A DNA stretch of 64,000 nt from Coffea arabica (GCF_036785885.1 NC_092320.1:20461557-20525556), one strand, 5' to 3'; positions 1-11,593 are shown, counted from the first letter of the stretch. The notes: generated from the letters alone by a model not told the origin. Program-made: numbers and translations.

Positions 1-167
1 GGTGCCTTCTTCATTTTCATTTCGGTTTTTCGCATTTTTTTTCCCTGAAAATTATGGTTAGGAGTCAGGCCCTTTAACATAGTGAAGGGCGGTAATTGTT
101 ATTATACAAACCTGAGGGGAGCTTCCTGTAATTAGGCTAAACCTCAGGGAGATATGTGACATTATCG
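1..167. mobile_element. End of a MITE-like element just upstream of the acyltransferase
   Basis: The segment ending near 167 has a run reading AAACCTCAGGGAGATATGTG followed by ACATTATCG. This resembles the right terminus of the Mutator-like MITE at 39511-40245 (GAAACCTCAAGGAGGATACT, then GATATTATCC). Only the right part lies in the window. The same segment is present upstream of the second gene, so insertion predates the duplication. It ends about 113 bp before the ATG and may supply upstream promoter sequence. The family call rests on this one terminus. Confidence 0.45.
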
Positions 168-176
168 CATATATGT
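166..176 (+). promoter_or_regulatory. Candidate TATA-like element of acyltransferase copy 1
   Basis: An AT-rich CATATATGTTAT stretch lies about 105 bp upstream of the ATG at 280, at the edge of the upstream MITE end. It is the only TATA-like string close to the gene. Position fits a short 5' UTR, but nothing in the sequence proves use. Confidence 0.25.
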
Positions 177-279
177 TATACACATGCAAAACATTCTTGC
201 TGCTTGTTTGCATTTCCTAAAGAAATATATTTGTTGTAGATAATCAGTAGGTGGTGGAAGTTTGTTTCTGGACGGTAGA

Positions 280-2657
280 ATGGGATCCGGATCAGCATCA
301 TCAAACTCAAAAAAGTCTTTGACATTCAGGGTGACCAGACAAAAGCCTGAGCTGGTCCGTCCGGCCAAGTCCACCCCTAGGGAATTCAAGCTCCTCTCTG
401 ACATCGACGATCAAGAGGGTCTTCGCACTCAACTCCCCGCCATCCATTTTTACCATAACCATAATAATGATCCCAGGATTAATGGGACCAGGAGGAGATT
501 AGACCCCGTGAAGGTGATCAGGGAGGCTATTGCGAAGGCTCTGGTGTTCTACTACCCGTTTGCAGGGCGGCTGAGAGAAGGCCCCGGAAGAAAGCTGATG
601 GTTGAGTGCACGGGAGAGGGTGTTCTGTTCATTGAAGCCGATGCAGACGTGACGCTGGAGCAGTTTGGGGATGCGCTTCAGCCTCCATTCCCGTGCTTGG
701 ACGAGCTCCTCTATGATGTTCCTCACTCTGGAGGAATCCTTCACTGTCCTTTACTGCTTATACAGGTACAACCCAACAACTGTACCACTCTTTTGTGTCT
801 TTTTTTTTTTGGTTCGTGAATGTGAAGGTGTCCCCATCACTCTTTCCCAGATTCTTCTAAGTTTCTCAAGGAAGAGGTAAATTGATAGTTGAATACTTGG
901 CAATACTACCTATTTTTAACGGTAGAAAATTGCTACCCTCTTTTGCGCTAGGATATCCATGATTCTAATCTACACTCTTTTAGATAAATCTCGCCTAGTT
1001 TCGTCTAAGGTGGCGTCTCACATAAATTGGCAACTTCAATGATAAACCTTGTGTGTATCATTGTGACAAGGCTCTACACAGCCTTAGTAATTAGTCTAGC
1101 GAAAGGTTGGAGTACCCTTTAAGTAAAAAAATATGATAAAGGCCCCACAAGTAGGCCTGGCCCTGTCCACTACCAACTAAATTGTTCAGGGAGTGGGCTT
1201 TATTTTTTGTTCTTACACTTGCAATCAATTACTGAGTGCCAATGGGAATTCTGTAAAATGCATCTACAATTATTGTATGAAAAAATTTAGTATCACGATA
1301 CGGAGTAACTATTTGGATTTGGATGAAACTCTTTGGTAGAATTATAAATTCTTAGTTACGATAAATAGCGATTGGAAGTCATAGTAGTGGGTATTTTCAT
1401 ATTTTGTTCCAGTAAGTAGCAGCTAATTAACTAGCTAAACTATGATATTCACTGATCATATATATAACTGTAATGGTATTGTACTATATACGGTTTCAGA
1501 TAGGTACGATTGGTTTCAGGTGCTGTTGGTATGGTTATTATACTTTTTCATGATACTTTGTTGTATTTCATGATGTACAATAAAAGTTATAGAAATGTAC
1601 ATCAAATCATGTAATACAACAAAAGTTATTTGAGTGTACACAAAACCATGAAATGTGTACAACAATCGCACCAGTTATACTTAAGACCAAATGTACCTGT
1701 CCAATTCCCATCATGTAAAACGTTACGCAGGTAACTCGTTTAAGATGCGGTGGTTTCATCTTCGCATATCGCCTAAATCACACCATGGCTGATGGTGCTG
1801 GAGTCAGTCAGTTCATGAATGAGGTGGGAGAAATCGCACGGGGAGCCTCTGCCCCATCTATACAGCCAGTATGGCAGAGAGAGCTCCTCAATGCTAGAGA
1901 CCCGCCAAGGGTGACGTGCACCCACCACGAATACGACCAGGTAGCTGACACCAAGGGATCCATCATTCCCCAGGATGACATGGTCCATCGTTCTTTCTTC
2001 TTTGGCCCGGCAGAGATCTCAGCGCTGAGAAAATCGATCCCTCTTGACCTTAGTCGCAAGTGTTCGACGTTTGATGTTCTCACAGCCTGCCTCTGGCGCT
2101 GCCGAACCATCGCCCTCCAGCCTGAACCTAACGAGGAAGTCCGCGTGATGTGCATTGTTAATGCTCGTTCCAGGTTCAATCCTCCCTTGCCCCAAGGATA
2201 CTACGGCAATGTTATAGCATATCCAACGGCGCTGACGACAGCTGGAGAGCTATGCAACAAGCCTGTGGGATATGCAGTGGAGCTGGTGACCAAGCTCAAA
2301 CGTGTTGTGACAGAAGATTACATGAGATCTGTGGCTGATTTAATGGTTATTAAAGGGAGGCCTCATTTCACTCTGGTGAGGACTTATCTTGTGTCGGATG
2401 GTACCCGGTCTAGGTTGACTGACGTGGACTTTGGTTGGGGAAAGCCGGTGTATGGGGGGCCGGCCAAGGGTACTGTTGCCAGCTTTCACATACCCTTCAA
2501 GAACAAGAAGGGGGAGGAAGGAAGAGTAGTTCCTATTTTTCTGCCGGGTTTGGCAATGGACAGATTTGTGAGCGAGCTGAAAAACTTATTGTTGAGCAAC
2601 AATGTCCATCGTGGTGCCATTACTGATCGCTCCATCTCCGTCAAATCAGCCTTGTGA
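280..2657 (+). CDS. BAHD acyltransferase, benzyl-alcohol O-benzoyltransferase-like, copy 1 (two exons)
   Basis: Exon 1 is 280-765, exon 2 is 1731-2657, and the spliced product is 470 residues. The 965-bp intron is phase 0 with GT at 766 and AG at 1729-1730. Splicing joins codon 162 to the segment leading into the catalytic HxxxD motif, here HTMAD at residues 179-183. The second hallmark, DFGWG, is at 395-399. Length and both motifs fit the BAHD family: cytosolic CoA-dependent acyltransferases that esterify alcohols or amines. Segments such as [22 protein letters not shown] and [17 protein letters not shown] resemble the clade containing benzyl-alcohol benzoyltransferase and methanol anthraniloyltransferase; the actual substrate is inferred and uncertain. 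I chose the ATG at 280; an upstream in-frame TTG at 262 is not a plausible plant start. No frame damage is seen. The protein is identical to the second copy at 41124-43501. Confidence 0.93.
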
Positions 2658-3504
2658 ACTAACTTTCTTTCTGTACCTGATCAAGTCCACCTCTGCCTTT
2701 CTCATATCATTCGGATTGAGTATAGTTTCTACCATTTGTGATCGAGCGAGTGGCACAATCATTCTAATTAGACAAAAACACGTCTCTTCTTCTATTATAC
2801 CTCCACATGAATGCTTCAGCCCAAATTGCAAATAATTCATGTTAGTTTGGATCACAATGTTGCACCAGATTGGCCGGATTTTTCCCGATTAGACCGAGAT
2901 ATGTTCTTGTATTACTACGTATAATCTAAATCTACATGAGCCTAAGAAATCTACATTGTGGGTATTGTCGAACCATAACATTTTATCCAAGAGTTGAGGA
3001 ATCCAATGAAGTGAGTCTAGCTTAAACTTCTGCAAAGACTGACCAATACCATAATTTGAAGTTGGATCTTTCACTTGCTAATTGTTATGGTTTTTAATTC
3101 ACACTTTTTACTGATGTCGCAGATGAATAATGGGGCATGACCTACGGACTGGAACTTGCACGGGAGAAGGGATACGGTCCATAGGATTTTTGTAGTGAAG
3201 GATGGAGTAAGAACAGCCCACACTTCAACATCATGTCATCCGAGTTGGAGCCATGATCATCAGCAGCACCTGCTGATTCTCTCCAATCCACCAGATGTTT
3301 TTAAATAGGCACAATTTGTGTTTTTTAATGTAATGGGGTTACTAGTCGTCAATCAGTTACTCTGTAATGGGCCTGAGGCTTCCCAATGCACCTGAAAAAG
3401 AAAAATCATCATACTTTGAAATCTTAATAGAGTAGTTAAATGCACAACTTTCCAGCTTAATTTGACTGATTACCATGTGTTTGTTTTTTAAACAAAGAAA
3501 TTAA
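2658..3504 (+). other. 3' flank of acyltransferase copy 1
   Basis: No second gene is evident. The first part is the 3' UTR. A possible 3' splice acceptor (GATGTCGCAG at 3114-3123) precedes a moderately GC-rich stretch, but no coding frame is supported. The stretch is duplicated in unit 2 with about 2.5% divergence. Confidence 0.5.
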
Positions 3505-5537
3505 TAATATCAACATGATATGCGGTGCAATTGCATGTTTCAATTGAATGAAAGCTTCCCAACTCCAAAAAGACAATGATATATATGCATTGAAGAAACC
3601 TTCATTCCAACTTCAAAATCTTATCCTTGGAACATAATCAGCCATGCATGTGGAGATATATCACAGAAAGTTGCAGCACTTTTAGTCCAACCTTTTAACA
3701 CAATAGAAGAAATTTAAAAATTTTGGTTAGAGTAGAAATAATTACAAGAGATCTTAAGTTTATACGTATGCTTCTATATATCTTTTATTTTTACAATGCT
3801 TCTATATATCTTATAAGAACTTTGGAAAAGAAATCGTACATTATCAATATATTTTTTTTAGAGTAAATTTTATATGCACTGACGATAGTGTATATACCAT
3901 CACTGTTGGATCCATGATATATGTGTAAAAGTTGAATTTTAAATTCAAATTTTATATATTTGTCATTCATCCAACGCTAATAATATATACATTATCAATG
4001 TAGGAAAAATTAATTTTTTTATGCCATATATGAAATAAAGAAACATTAGATTTTAAGGCGTCCTTCATTAGGATTGTTCTTGTTATCCAACTAATCAGAC
4101 CTAATCATCTTTAGACAACTTCTAAAAAGTAATATTGATACTCAACGTTATGCTATCCCAAATATAGAGATACTTTAATGGTTATCCAAGTAAAAATAGG
4201 AAACTAAAATAACCATAAATGTCTAACTTCTCTACAAGTATTTCTTGTACCATTTTTCTTTTCATTTGGGATCTAAAATTGAACTTAATCAAATAAAGAC
4301 TTCAAATGTAATAATTATCTTTTAAATACCCTTTAATTATTAATATGAATATGTCAATTGCATTTTGGAGAAATAGATATTCACAAACATACTTTAACAC
4401 TGTAATTACATTATCAAAGAACCTTTATGCAGGAAAGAAACTGGAGCTATTTTGGCCTTTATTTGGCATGTATTTTGCAAGTTATAAAAAAATAATTAAG
4501 ATTTTGTGCTAACATAAAGAAAGACAAATGACATTCACGCTCTAAAATAATTCTCTGACGACGCTCCACCTTCTGTCATTTGCCCAAAGAAATTAATGGC
4601 ATACACACTTGCAAACCAGGTAGCTATAGAAATCCTCACTTTCTCAGGATTTAAAAACTTAGATGCGCACTATATATTTCTGGTCAAATCAAAGGAATCT
4701 GGACATGACATATGCACACATAATTCCGTAAGACTGAGCTCTATTATATGTCAAATCATTAATGCCATATTTTGGTTGCAAGTCCGATCATTGTTCTAGT
4801 TGGAATCTAAATACTGGTAATGGGTCCCTAGATATTTCGGAATTTAAGACTTCATTATGGAAATATATAATGCAATTATTTCCAGCCTTTTGCTGCAACT
4901 ACTATCAATACTTGACGTCACAAAAAATCCAATTACAAATTAGAGCTTGGATTATTTTAGCATATCACAATAAGGCAGTTAGGTTAATGTCTGTGCATGT
5001 CGGTTTGCTGCAGAAAAAACAAGTAACCAACCATCATAGATACAAAAGAACAGGCGCTAATTGTGCTCAGTGTTTCCTTTTTGGGGTTTTTCTTTTTTCT
5101 CTTACGACTGGGGAAGATGAACCCTGAATTATGACTGCTATGTGTTAGCAAGATCAGAGACATTGAATTGGCAAAAGAAGAAGAAAGTGAATCCTAGAGA
5201 AAATACAGGAGAGAAAAGTGAAATGGTAAGTTATAAAATTCTAGTTAACAATGCATGCATTTATTTTTACAAACTCCCTTTCATGATGGCATGTTTTTTG
5301 CACGAGGGGGAAGGGAAGAGCAAATTTTTTGTTGAATTACTTCATCTAAGTGATTAAACCAAAAATGATTGCTCGAGGATTAATATTAAGCTATTGTTCT
5401 AACATACTGTCAACATACATGATGTTATATAGACAAGATAAGCTGCAAAGTGATAAAAAATGATACGATGTATAGACTGCTGGCACATTACTATATGTCA
5501 TGTGAACTGAATATTTTCTTGGCACTTTGGTTATTAA
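3505..5537. other. AT-rich non-coding interval present only in unit 1
   Basis: This interval has no counterpart in unit 2, where the position is occupied by nested solo LTRs. It holds one MITE (3860-4014). I recognise no coding exon; open frames at 4596-5127 have no family features. Confidence 0.5.
3860..4014. mobile_element. Small MITE, copy 1
   Basis: The ends form an imperfect inverted repeat: AGAGTAAATTTTATATGCAC on the left pairs with the reverse of the right end, which reads TACATTATCAATGTAGGAAA. A second member is at 60483-60635 with the same layout and a similar centre. The element is short, AT-rich and non-coding. The superfamily cannot be assigned because no clear target-site duplication is visible. 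Confidence 0.6.
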
Positions 5538-6730
5538 TTCATTGGCCCTTTGAATCTTTGATATATCAACATGATACAAAATTTGTATATTATCATGAAA
5601 TTCTAAAATCACTCTTCAATTTAAAGTCAATATAATGTCCAAAATATGAGCACAAACATATACTTTTAGAAAAATTTAGATAGAAATGAAATTTTAGAAA
5701 AAAAATTGATATTTTCTTTGTTTTCAATGCTATTTATTAAATTGCTACCACTATGATCAGTGGCGGAGCCGTATATAATTTTCCTCCCTCCCTCAACATT
5801 GAGAAAATTGTTTTTTAGGCTTAAAAAATTTAAAAAATTTCAAGAATTGCTCTCTATTTGCCCCTCCTAAAATCTTTAAGGCTTTCTTTTCTAAGTGCAT
5901 TGCCCCGCAACATCTATAAAATTCTCTTTTCAGGTGCTTTGCCCCCTCCCCCTCCCTGACATCAAATAATTAAAAATTTCATAATTGTTACTATTTACAA
6001 TAATGTTAAAAACATAGATATTAATCCAAATATAAGCTCTGTCGATATTTCTAAACACAAATTGTTGAGTGATTTTTATTATTAAATTTAGGTCTAATTT
6101 AAACTTAAAAACATATTTTATATAGGAAATTAAAAAAATATATGTTTTACATAGATTTTCATTTAATTTAATTCACTATTACTGTGTTCTACATACTGTC
6201 GGAGATTGAACCCCTTGACCTTAGGGTCTTCGCTTCGCCACTGATCGTGATAAAAAAAATTTATACTTATTTTGTCTCATATAAAAGAGCAAATACAGAC
6301 CCCAGTGGCAACTAAGAATAAAGCTTTGCCATGCTAGCCATCTTTGCCCTCATCATTGCCTTAGAATCCTTCCACCCCTTCCAAAAGTTGGTAAAATTAT
6401 CGACGGACGATAGATATTAGGAGAAAAAGAAAGAAAAGAGGAGAAAGCAATTGTGTGGATAAGGTTGGTAGGCCAAAGGCTTGCCGCAAATAGTTTTTTA
6501 TGCAATCCATAAAACAAGCAATGTTTCCAAGCTTATTAGATGGATATTTTGCTAAAAGAAGTGTCATCTAGCTACCATAGTCATCATGTTTGATGTTCCC
6601 GTCTCTTCATATCATCCACACCAAAAAAAAAAAAAAAAAAAAAAATCATCCACCATAAAATCTAGTCACAAACATATTTGCATAAAATCCCAGGTAGAAT
6701 AAAGACAGACATATTTGCACAAAAGAAATC
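5538..6730 (+). repeat. Segmental duplication blocks II and III, unit 1 copy
   Basis: This matches 47728-47776 and 48081-49197 in the same order and orientation. Divergence is clearly higher than in block I, roughly 6-8% by eye plus small indels. It contains a shared hAT-like MITE. A poly(A) run lies near 6624-6645. Confidence 0.85.
5758..6243. mobile_element. hAT-like MITE, ancestral copy in unit 1
   Basis: Terminal inverted repeats begin CAGTGGCGGAGC on the left and the right end reads GCTTCGCCACTG. The element is 486 bp, non-coding, with C-rich tracts. Flanking 8-bp sequences ACTATGAT and ATCGTGAT match at 5 of 8 positions. The unit 2 copy keeps 6 of 8 (ACCGTGTT / ATCGTGAT), consistent with a decayed 8-bp hAT-type duplication. 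Its presence in both units shows it inserted before the segmental duplication. Confidence 0.7.
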
Positions 6731-7959
6731 TAATTAAGCTTCTTTATAATATGACCAAGACTGAGAGAAAAGTAGTATGGTACCCTATTTTTATTTTTTT
6801 GTTTTTTCTCCAAGTCTCATTGTGTGATGAGTTTTGATTAGTATAAAAAAGTTACTGACCTTATCATTTTTAAAATTTGCACGATAGTGACACAACAGCT
6901 AACTTTAATTTGTTGCTTTGCTAGCATATCAAAAACATTTTTTTCTATAAAAAGGAAAATGATAATTATTTCAAATTGGACGAAGACATCAACAATATTG
7001 AACTATCTAATTGGTCTAAAATATTTTATTTTCTTTTGCTGAGAAACTACTTTTTAGGCAAAAACATTTTGGAGAAAATAAATTACATAATTTTAAGTAT
7101 GAACAAGATGAAAAATGATTGTTTGTCCTGTTGCCTAATGTCTATGTGAAGTGATTATTACAAACAAAGGCACATTATTAAGAGAGGGAGAAAATGTACT
7201 TTATAATTATCTTTGTGCATGTAAAGAACTGTGCAACATTTCAGGTAAAGAATACGACATATGTCAATTTGGAAATAGCGATTTTTTTTTTTGGTTCATT
7301 GCCCAAAATGGTCTTAAAAAGGATAGACAAAGGCTTGATAAAAACTTTATGTTGGTCAAGGATTTTTAGACAAAGGCTTTATAAAAACTTTATGTTGGTC
7401 AAGGGTTTTCAGAGTGTCAAAAGATCAATGTCAAAATTTTAGAAACAATTGCAAAAAAAAAAAAACACAAAAAATATACTTCTTCAAGATTAATTTGATC
7501 GAAGTAAAGATGCGGTTTCACGTGCAATAATAAAGAAGTCAATGAAAAGGTAGTTCAATTTGCGGTCTCATGCGTCCTGCAGGCAGAGAAAAACAAGAAT
7601 CATTGTTTTACTCTTAACTTTATTCATAGTTATTCAACATGCTGTGTAATAGAAATTAAGAAAAATGAATCATTTGGTATAAGGCTCGAGTTACTGGAAA
7701 TTCACTTTTTATTAATGACGCTCCATTTTGGTATGTACTCTTCCAAAAATTGCAGAGGAGATGAAGCATTGACAGTAATTGGTGTCCCCAATAATATCAT
7801 GCCGTTTTTGTAATAGAAAGTAGTTGTTGAATATGGCTAGCAGTTTGAAATTTTTTCTGTTACTGTTAAGCTTATATAAAACCAAGAATTACTTGTTTGG
7901 GTGGACAACTTACGACCAAATTTGTAGTACCCAAAAGAATAGACTAAAAAGTTATAGGA
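6731..7959. other. AT-rich non-coding interval, unit 1
   Basis: No gene is supported. A short tandem duplication lies at 7325-7406. Open frames here are chance frames in AT-rich DNA. Confidence 0.5.
7325..7406. repeat. Short tandem duplication of about 40 bp
   Basis: Two adjacent near-identical units share GACAAAGGCTT and ATAAAAACTTTATGTTGGTC. They differ by a few bases. Confidence 0.8.
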
Positions 7960-8107
7960 GATAAATTTTATAAAATCAATGTATATGAAACGATAATTTT
8001 TTGCACATAAAAATGTGTATGGGAGAAGAAGAATAAATCAACGATATAATATCATAAGAATAAGTCTATTAAACTTTTGCTCTTTTCAACTAAAAACAAT
8101 ATTAAGA
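7960..8107 (+). repeat. Segmental duplication block IV, unit 1 copy
   Basis: This matches 49547-49700, with shared strings such as AATCAACGATATAATATCA against AATCAACAATATAATATCA. It is the last host block before the retrotransposon nest that begins at 8199. Confidence 0.7.
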
Positions 8108-8198
8108 TTCTAGATTAGATGTGACATGGCACGGACGCGTGATAAATCAAAAGGGTTATACGAATATCCTCCACAGTAGATAAATCAGGAACGGTGCA

Positions 8199-8778
8199 TG
8201 AAGAGGTGATTTTTGACTTGACGAGATGGCCCGAAAGTTAGAAAGTCTTCTTGGCTGAGGAGGTCACCACAGTAGGATCACCTACATAAATTATAAGAAG
8301 AAGGGTGGAATCCCTCGGTATAGCTCCAAAACTTAAGTTAGTTAGGATTGAAGTCATGTGGGAAGATGAATATTAGCCTTTTTACCAGAGATTTTGCATC
8401 CTCTTTCTCAGTGGGAGCTCCCACTATTTATGTAGGACAATCAGGAGAAAGAGAGAAGCTATGGGTGCAGATCCCTAGAAATTTGATGTAGACAGCGTAT
8501 CATACTAATTTGATCGGACTCTGCAAGGGGCAGTGTGTCAGAGCAGCTGCCAGTCATACGTCAGCGTGTGTCAGAGGTCACATCCAATACTTTTCCAGTT
8601 GTCCGACCCTTAGGCATCACTTCAGCGGTGTGAGCTACAGCTCCGACCGAAGTGAGAACGAAAGTCGAGTTCACCCCGGTCGCCTAAGGGTACAGGATGT
8701 CCGAGGTGGAGCTATCAGGGATTTAGCCTGTGGGATGTGTGGGCCTTCAGGATATCCGAACCGATTTGACCATCCTCA
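8199..8778 (-). repeat. 3' LTR of the decayed Tat element
   Basis: On the minus strand it starts TGAGGATG and ends CACCTCTTCA, as do the 609-bp LTRs of the element at 50309-60013. The length is 580 bp. A polypurine tract (TTGGGGGCTTA on the minus strand) lies immediately upstream at 8779-8790. Confidence 0.85.
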
Positions 8779-9043
8779 CTAAGCCCCCAAGCTTCGGAAA
8801 AGGTGAGCTTGTCGCTTCCCGAGGCTGACGAATGGTTCTGGAACGTGAACACAAAAATGACACGTAATATACGCGCGGATGGGACTGGAAAGAAGATGAA
8901 GAGATGGCTAGCAGCTTTATCGATAGGTTCATGAATAGACGCGGAGTCAGCAGTCAGTCGAACATCCTTCTCATTAATGAGGAGAGAAAACGTTTCCTCG
9001 AGAACCCTAAAGGTGCCGCCCTTTTAGTTTCTTACTGCTGGCC

Positions 9044-9051
9044 TATAAATA
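9044..9051 (+). promoter_or_regulatory. TATA box of the antisense ORF, decayed Tat copy
   Basis: TATAAATA lies 142 bp upstream of the ATG at 9186, in the string CCTATAAATAAGGGGTTCCT. The relative at 50309-60013 has an equivalent string in front of its own antisense ORF (minus strand, 59090-59097). Conservation of box and spacing suggests a genuine antisense promoter. Confidence 0.6.
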
Positions 9052-9185
9052 AGGGGTTCCTTTCATTCTCTTCCGCAAAAATCTTCAATCTCCTCAAAAT
9101 AAATCTTCGTCATATTTTCATCTCAGCAATTCTCGAACTTCCAACTTCCTTTTAAGAGTAAGTTTCCATTCTTCCTCCTTTACTT

Positions 9186-11350
9186 ATGGCTAGAATAACC
9201 CGCACACACAAGGAAACAATGAGGCCAGACTTCACCGAAGCAGATAGGCTCATCCATACCGAAGGGAGAACAGCTTCCGAGCCCAGGGAAAATGCTATCG
9301 GAGCGTTTCATCAGGCCGGTACACATCAAGAAGCGAGCGAAGAAGAGACTGAGATCCTTTACAACGATGACTTCGATATGGAGATACCACGGGACGAGGG
9401 CGTTCAAGAACCAGTCGCTCCTCCGAACCTAGCAGCAATTGACTACGACCAGGTCCCCATGTTCAGCAGCATCATGGGCCAAACTTTGATAGCCGAGATG
9501 ATTCGCAAGTACCCCTAGCAGAAGCACTACAGCATCTACCCTCCTAGGCCAGATCAGTCAGCTGAGCTTCCACCTAGGGATAGGGTTGCCATTTACGCCG
9601 ACTAGCTAGAGGTCGGACTCAGGGTGGCAACCACTAGGTTCCTCTGAGATTGTCTGAGGTACTGGGGGGTGAAGATCACTCAACTCACCCCCAATGTAAT
9701 CCGGGTCCTCGTCGGCTTTCAAATGCTGTGCCGACACCAAGAGATAACCCCCACCGTCAACCTCTTTCGCCGCTATTACTCAATAAAGAACAGTGGGAGT
9801 GAGAATGGGTGGTTCTACTTCGGGAACAAGGTCCCGAAGTTGGTGGTAGATGTCCCCACCTCTATTAAGGAGTGGAAGTGCAATTTCTTCTTCATCCCGG
9901 CAGACGACTTTCCCAGGAGGTTCTGGTGGAGACCTCCCACCTCGGTCAAAGAGACCTCTCCGGATAATCTGAAGGAAAAGAATTTTCGAAAGCTGGTGGA
10001 GTCGAACCTCAAGATCAACTGCTAGGCCTTCCCCGAGACAGTTATTGTTGACGGTGGGATTAGTCAAGCTCTTATTAGCCCGGGCCATCCGCCATTCTTT
10101 TCTATTAGGCTTTAGAAACATTGTATTCTTTCGTTCCTAACTTTGTCTTTCCTTCCCCTCGATTCTGAATAACTGTGTTTTTGTGCTTTGTAGTGGTGAG
10201 AGTTTATGATCTGATCACTTCGGGTACCACCGAGGTAGCAAAGAGGCCGATTAAACGCAAGGACACTGCCAAGTCCTCTGTCCGGCCGAAGAAGAAAACC
10301 GCCGCGACCACAGCAAGCCGCGACTCCCCAGTACTAGTCACAGGAAAGGGCTCCCGTACCTCGGCTATTCCAGGGAGCACCTCAACTATTCCGACGAGGA
10401 TGCCCATTCGCGGGGTGAAGATAGCTTCTCTGTCCCGGGGCCGAGCTGTGACCTTTTCTCCCGAGACCCCTGTCACGGGGTCGTCGTTGTTCAACCTCCA
10501 CCCCGTACCTTCCCAAGAAATTGGGGAGGATAAGAGGCACTCCGGGAAGCAGTGGTGCCCGGAGTAGGACCTTAATGTCAACGACTGCTGCAAGAATCCC
10601 CTCGTCGCGCAGGAACTCCTGGTGCATTCAGTGCTGCCAAAGGACAACACCTATGACAGGAAGCTTACTCTGGGCGAACTGATGCAGAGTGCTTCAGTTT
10701 CCTGGGCCTCCACCACAGCTTTCTTTGCTGAGATAACCCAGCGCTATACCAAACTGGTGGAAGCCTATCAGCCATCCTCCGAGCTCCAGAAAAAGGTAAC
10801 CGAGTTGGAAGAGAAATTGAAGGTTGCCGAGCAGGAGTGCGACAAGGCTGAAGCAGCTCGGGAGCAGGCTGAGGCCACCAAGTACTCCTTAATGACGGCC
10901 CTAGATGAAGAAAAGGAGATGAGAACCCAAAAAGAGCAATCAGCTCAGGAGGCAATAGAGAAGGCCAGAACCTTGGCCTTAGAAGCCTTCCGCAAGTCTG
11001 ATACCTTAACTCGTGACCTCGGCGAGTTCACATTGCCGAGTTTCATGTTTGGATACACCTCGGCTGTCAACGACGCGGCACCTTTCCTTACTTTCGAGCA
11101 ATTGGAGTCCCTCCAAAATAAGCCGAACTTCAACGAGAATGCTAAGGAGTTGTACGACTGTATGGCAGAGGGTATCCAGGCCAGAAAGGATGTGGCCAAA
11201 GTCCGGACCGAATTCAACAAATAGCTCCAAGAGTTTGACCTGGATGGGCTCGGCGGAGGCGAAACCGGCGGGGAGACCATGGGTGACCTTGGCACTGAGG
11301 TCGGTGGGGAGACTATTGGAGACCACGGCACCGGGATAGGGAATGCGTAG
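9186..11350 (+). pseudogene. Antisense extra ORF of the Tat element, putative gypsy-type transposon domain, spliced, with stops
   Basis: Exon 1 is 9186-10122, intron 10123-10193 (71 bp, GT...TAG), exon 2 10194-11350. The product is an acidic N-terminus, a domain like the Pfam family 'putative gypsy type transposon' (ITQLTPNVIRVLVGFQMLCR and the following WFYFGNKVPKLV), a basic region, then a glutamate-rich coiled coil. It aligns throughout with the minus-strand ORF at 56628-58916. With the intron removed the frame has no frameshift over 2.1 kb but is broken by seven stops, at 9516, 9603, 9645, 10023, 10113, 10565 and 11222. Those that align with an identifiable residue look like C-to-T or G-to-A changes, for example CAG to TAG, CGA to TGA and Trp to TAG. 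The function of this protein family is unknown. It runs opposite to the retrotransposon it belongs to. Confidence 0.8.
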
Positions 11351-11593
11351 AAGCATTCCTAGCTTTGTTACTTTTGTAACCAAGCGCCGAGGTCGTAGAT
11401 GCTTTGGAGAATTCCGTACCTCGGCTTTTTGTAATCTCTCTTGGTTTATTGTTAATACTATTGACTTCTTATCTTTTCATGTTTGAGCTCGGCTTTCTTC
11501 TGTTCCCTTATTTTTCACTTAGAATAAGATGATACTAAAGGAGAAATAACTCAGAATAAATTGAATAACTCGTACCACATAAGTACATACCCT

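Larger units (their letters stand above)
1..3504 (+). repeat. Segmental duplication block I, unit 1 copy
   Basis: This block matches 40844-44354 base for base apart from scattered differences. It carries the acyltransferase gene and its flanks. I see no difference from position 80 to 2695. The first 79 bases hold at least three substitutions and a homopolymer indel, and 2696-3504 holds about 20 substitutions plus a 6-bp indel. Homology already runs at base 1, so the left edge of the unit lies outside the window. After 3504 the two copies diverge abruptly, where unit 2 has a nested LTR insertion. Confidence 0.95.

Noticed and set aside
262..279. Upstream in-frame TTG at 262 as the acyltransferase start
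   Set aside because: Plant nuclear genes rarely start at TTG, and the ATG at 280 gives a normal family N-terminus.
665..880. Open frames overlapping exon 1 and the intron of the acyltransferase
   Set aside because: They run in other frames of a well-supported exon and into the intron; they are shadows.
1480..1700. Possible MITE inside the acyltransferase intron
   Set aside because: Repeated GTACA and ATACAACAAAAGTTAT-like words are present, but I could not define matching ends or a target duplication.
7740..7810. Short similarity to a beta-1,3-glucanase segment (LTVIGVPNN)
   Set aside because: Only about ten residues, no surrounding domain and stops nearby.
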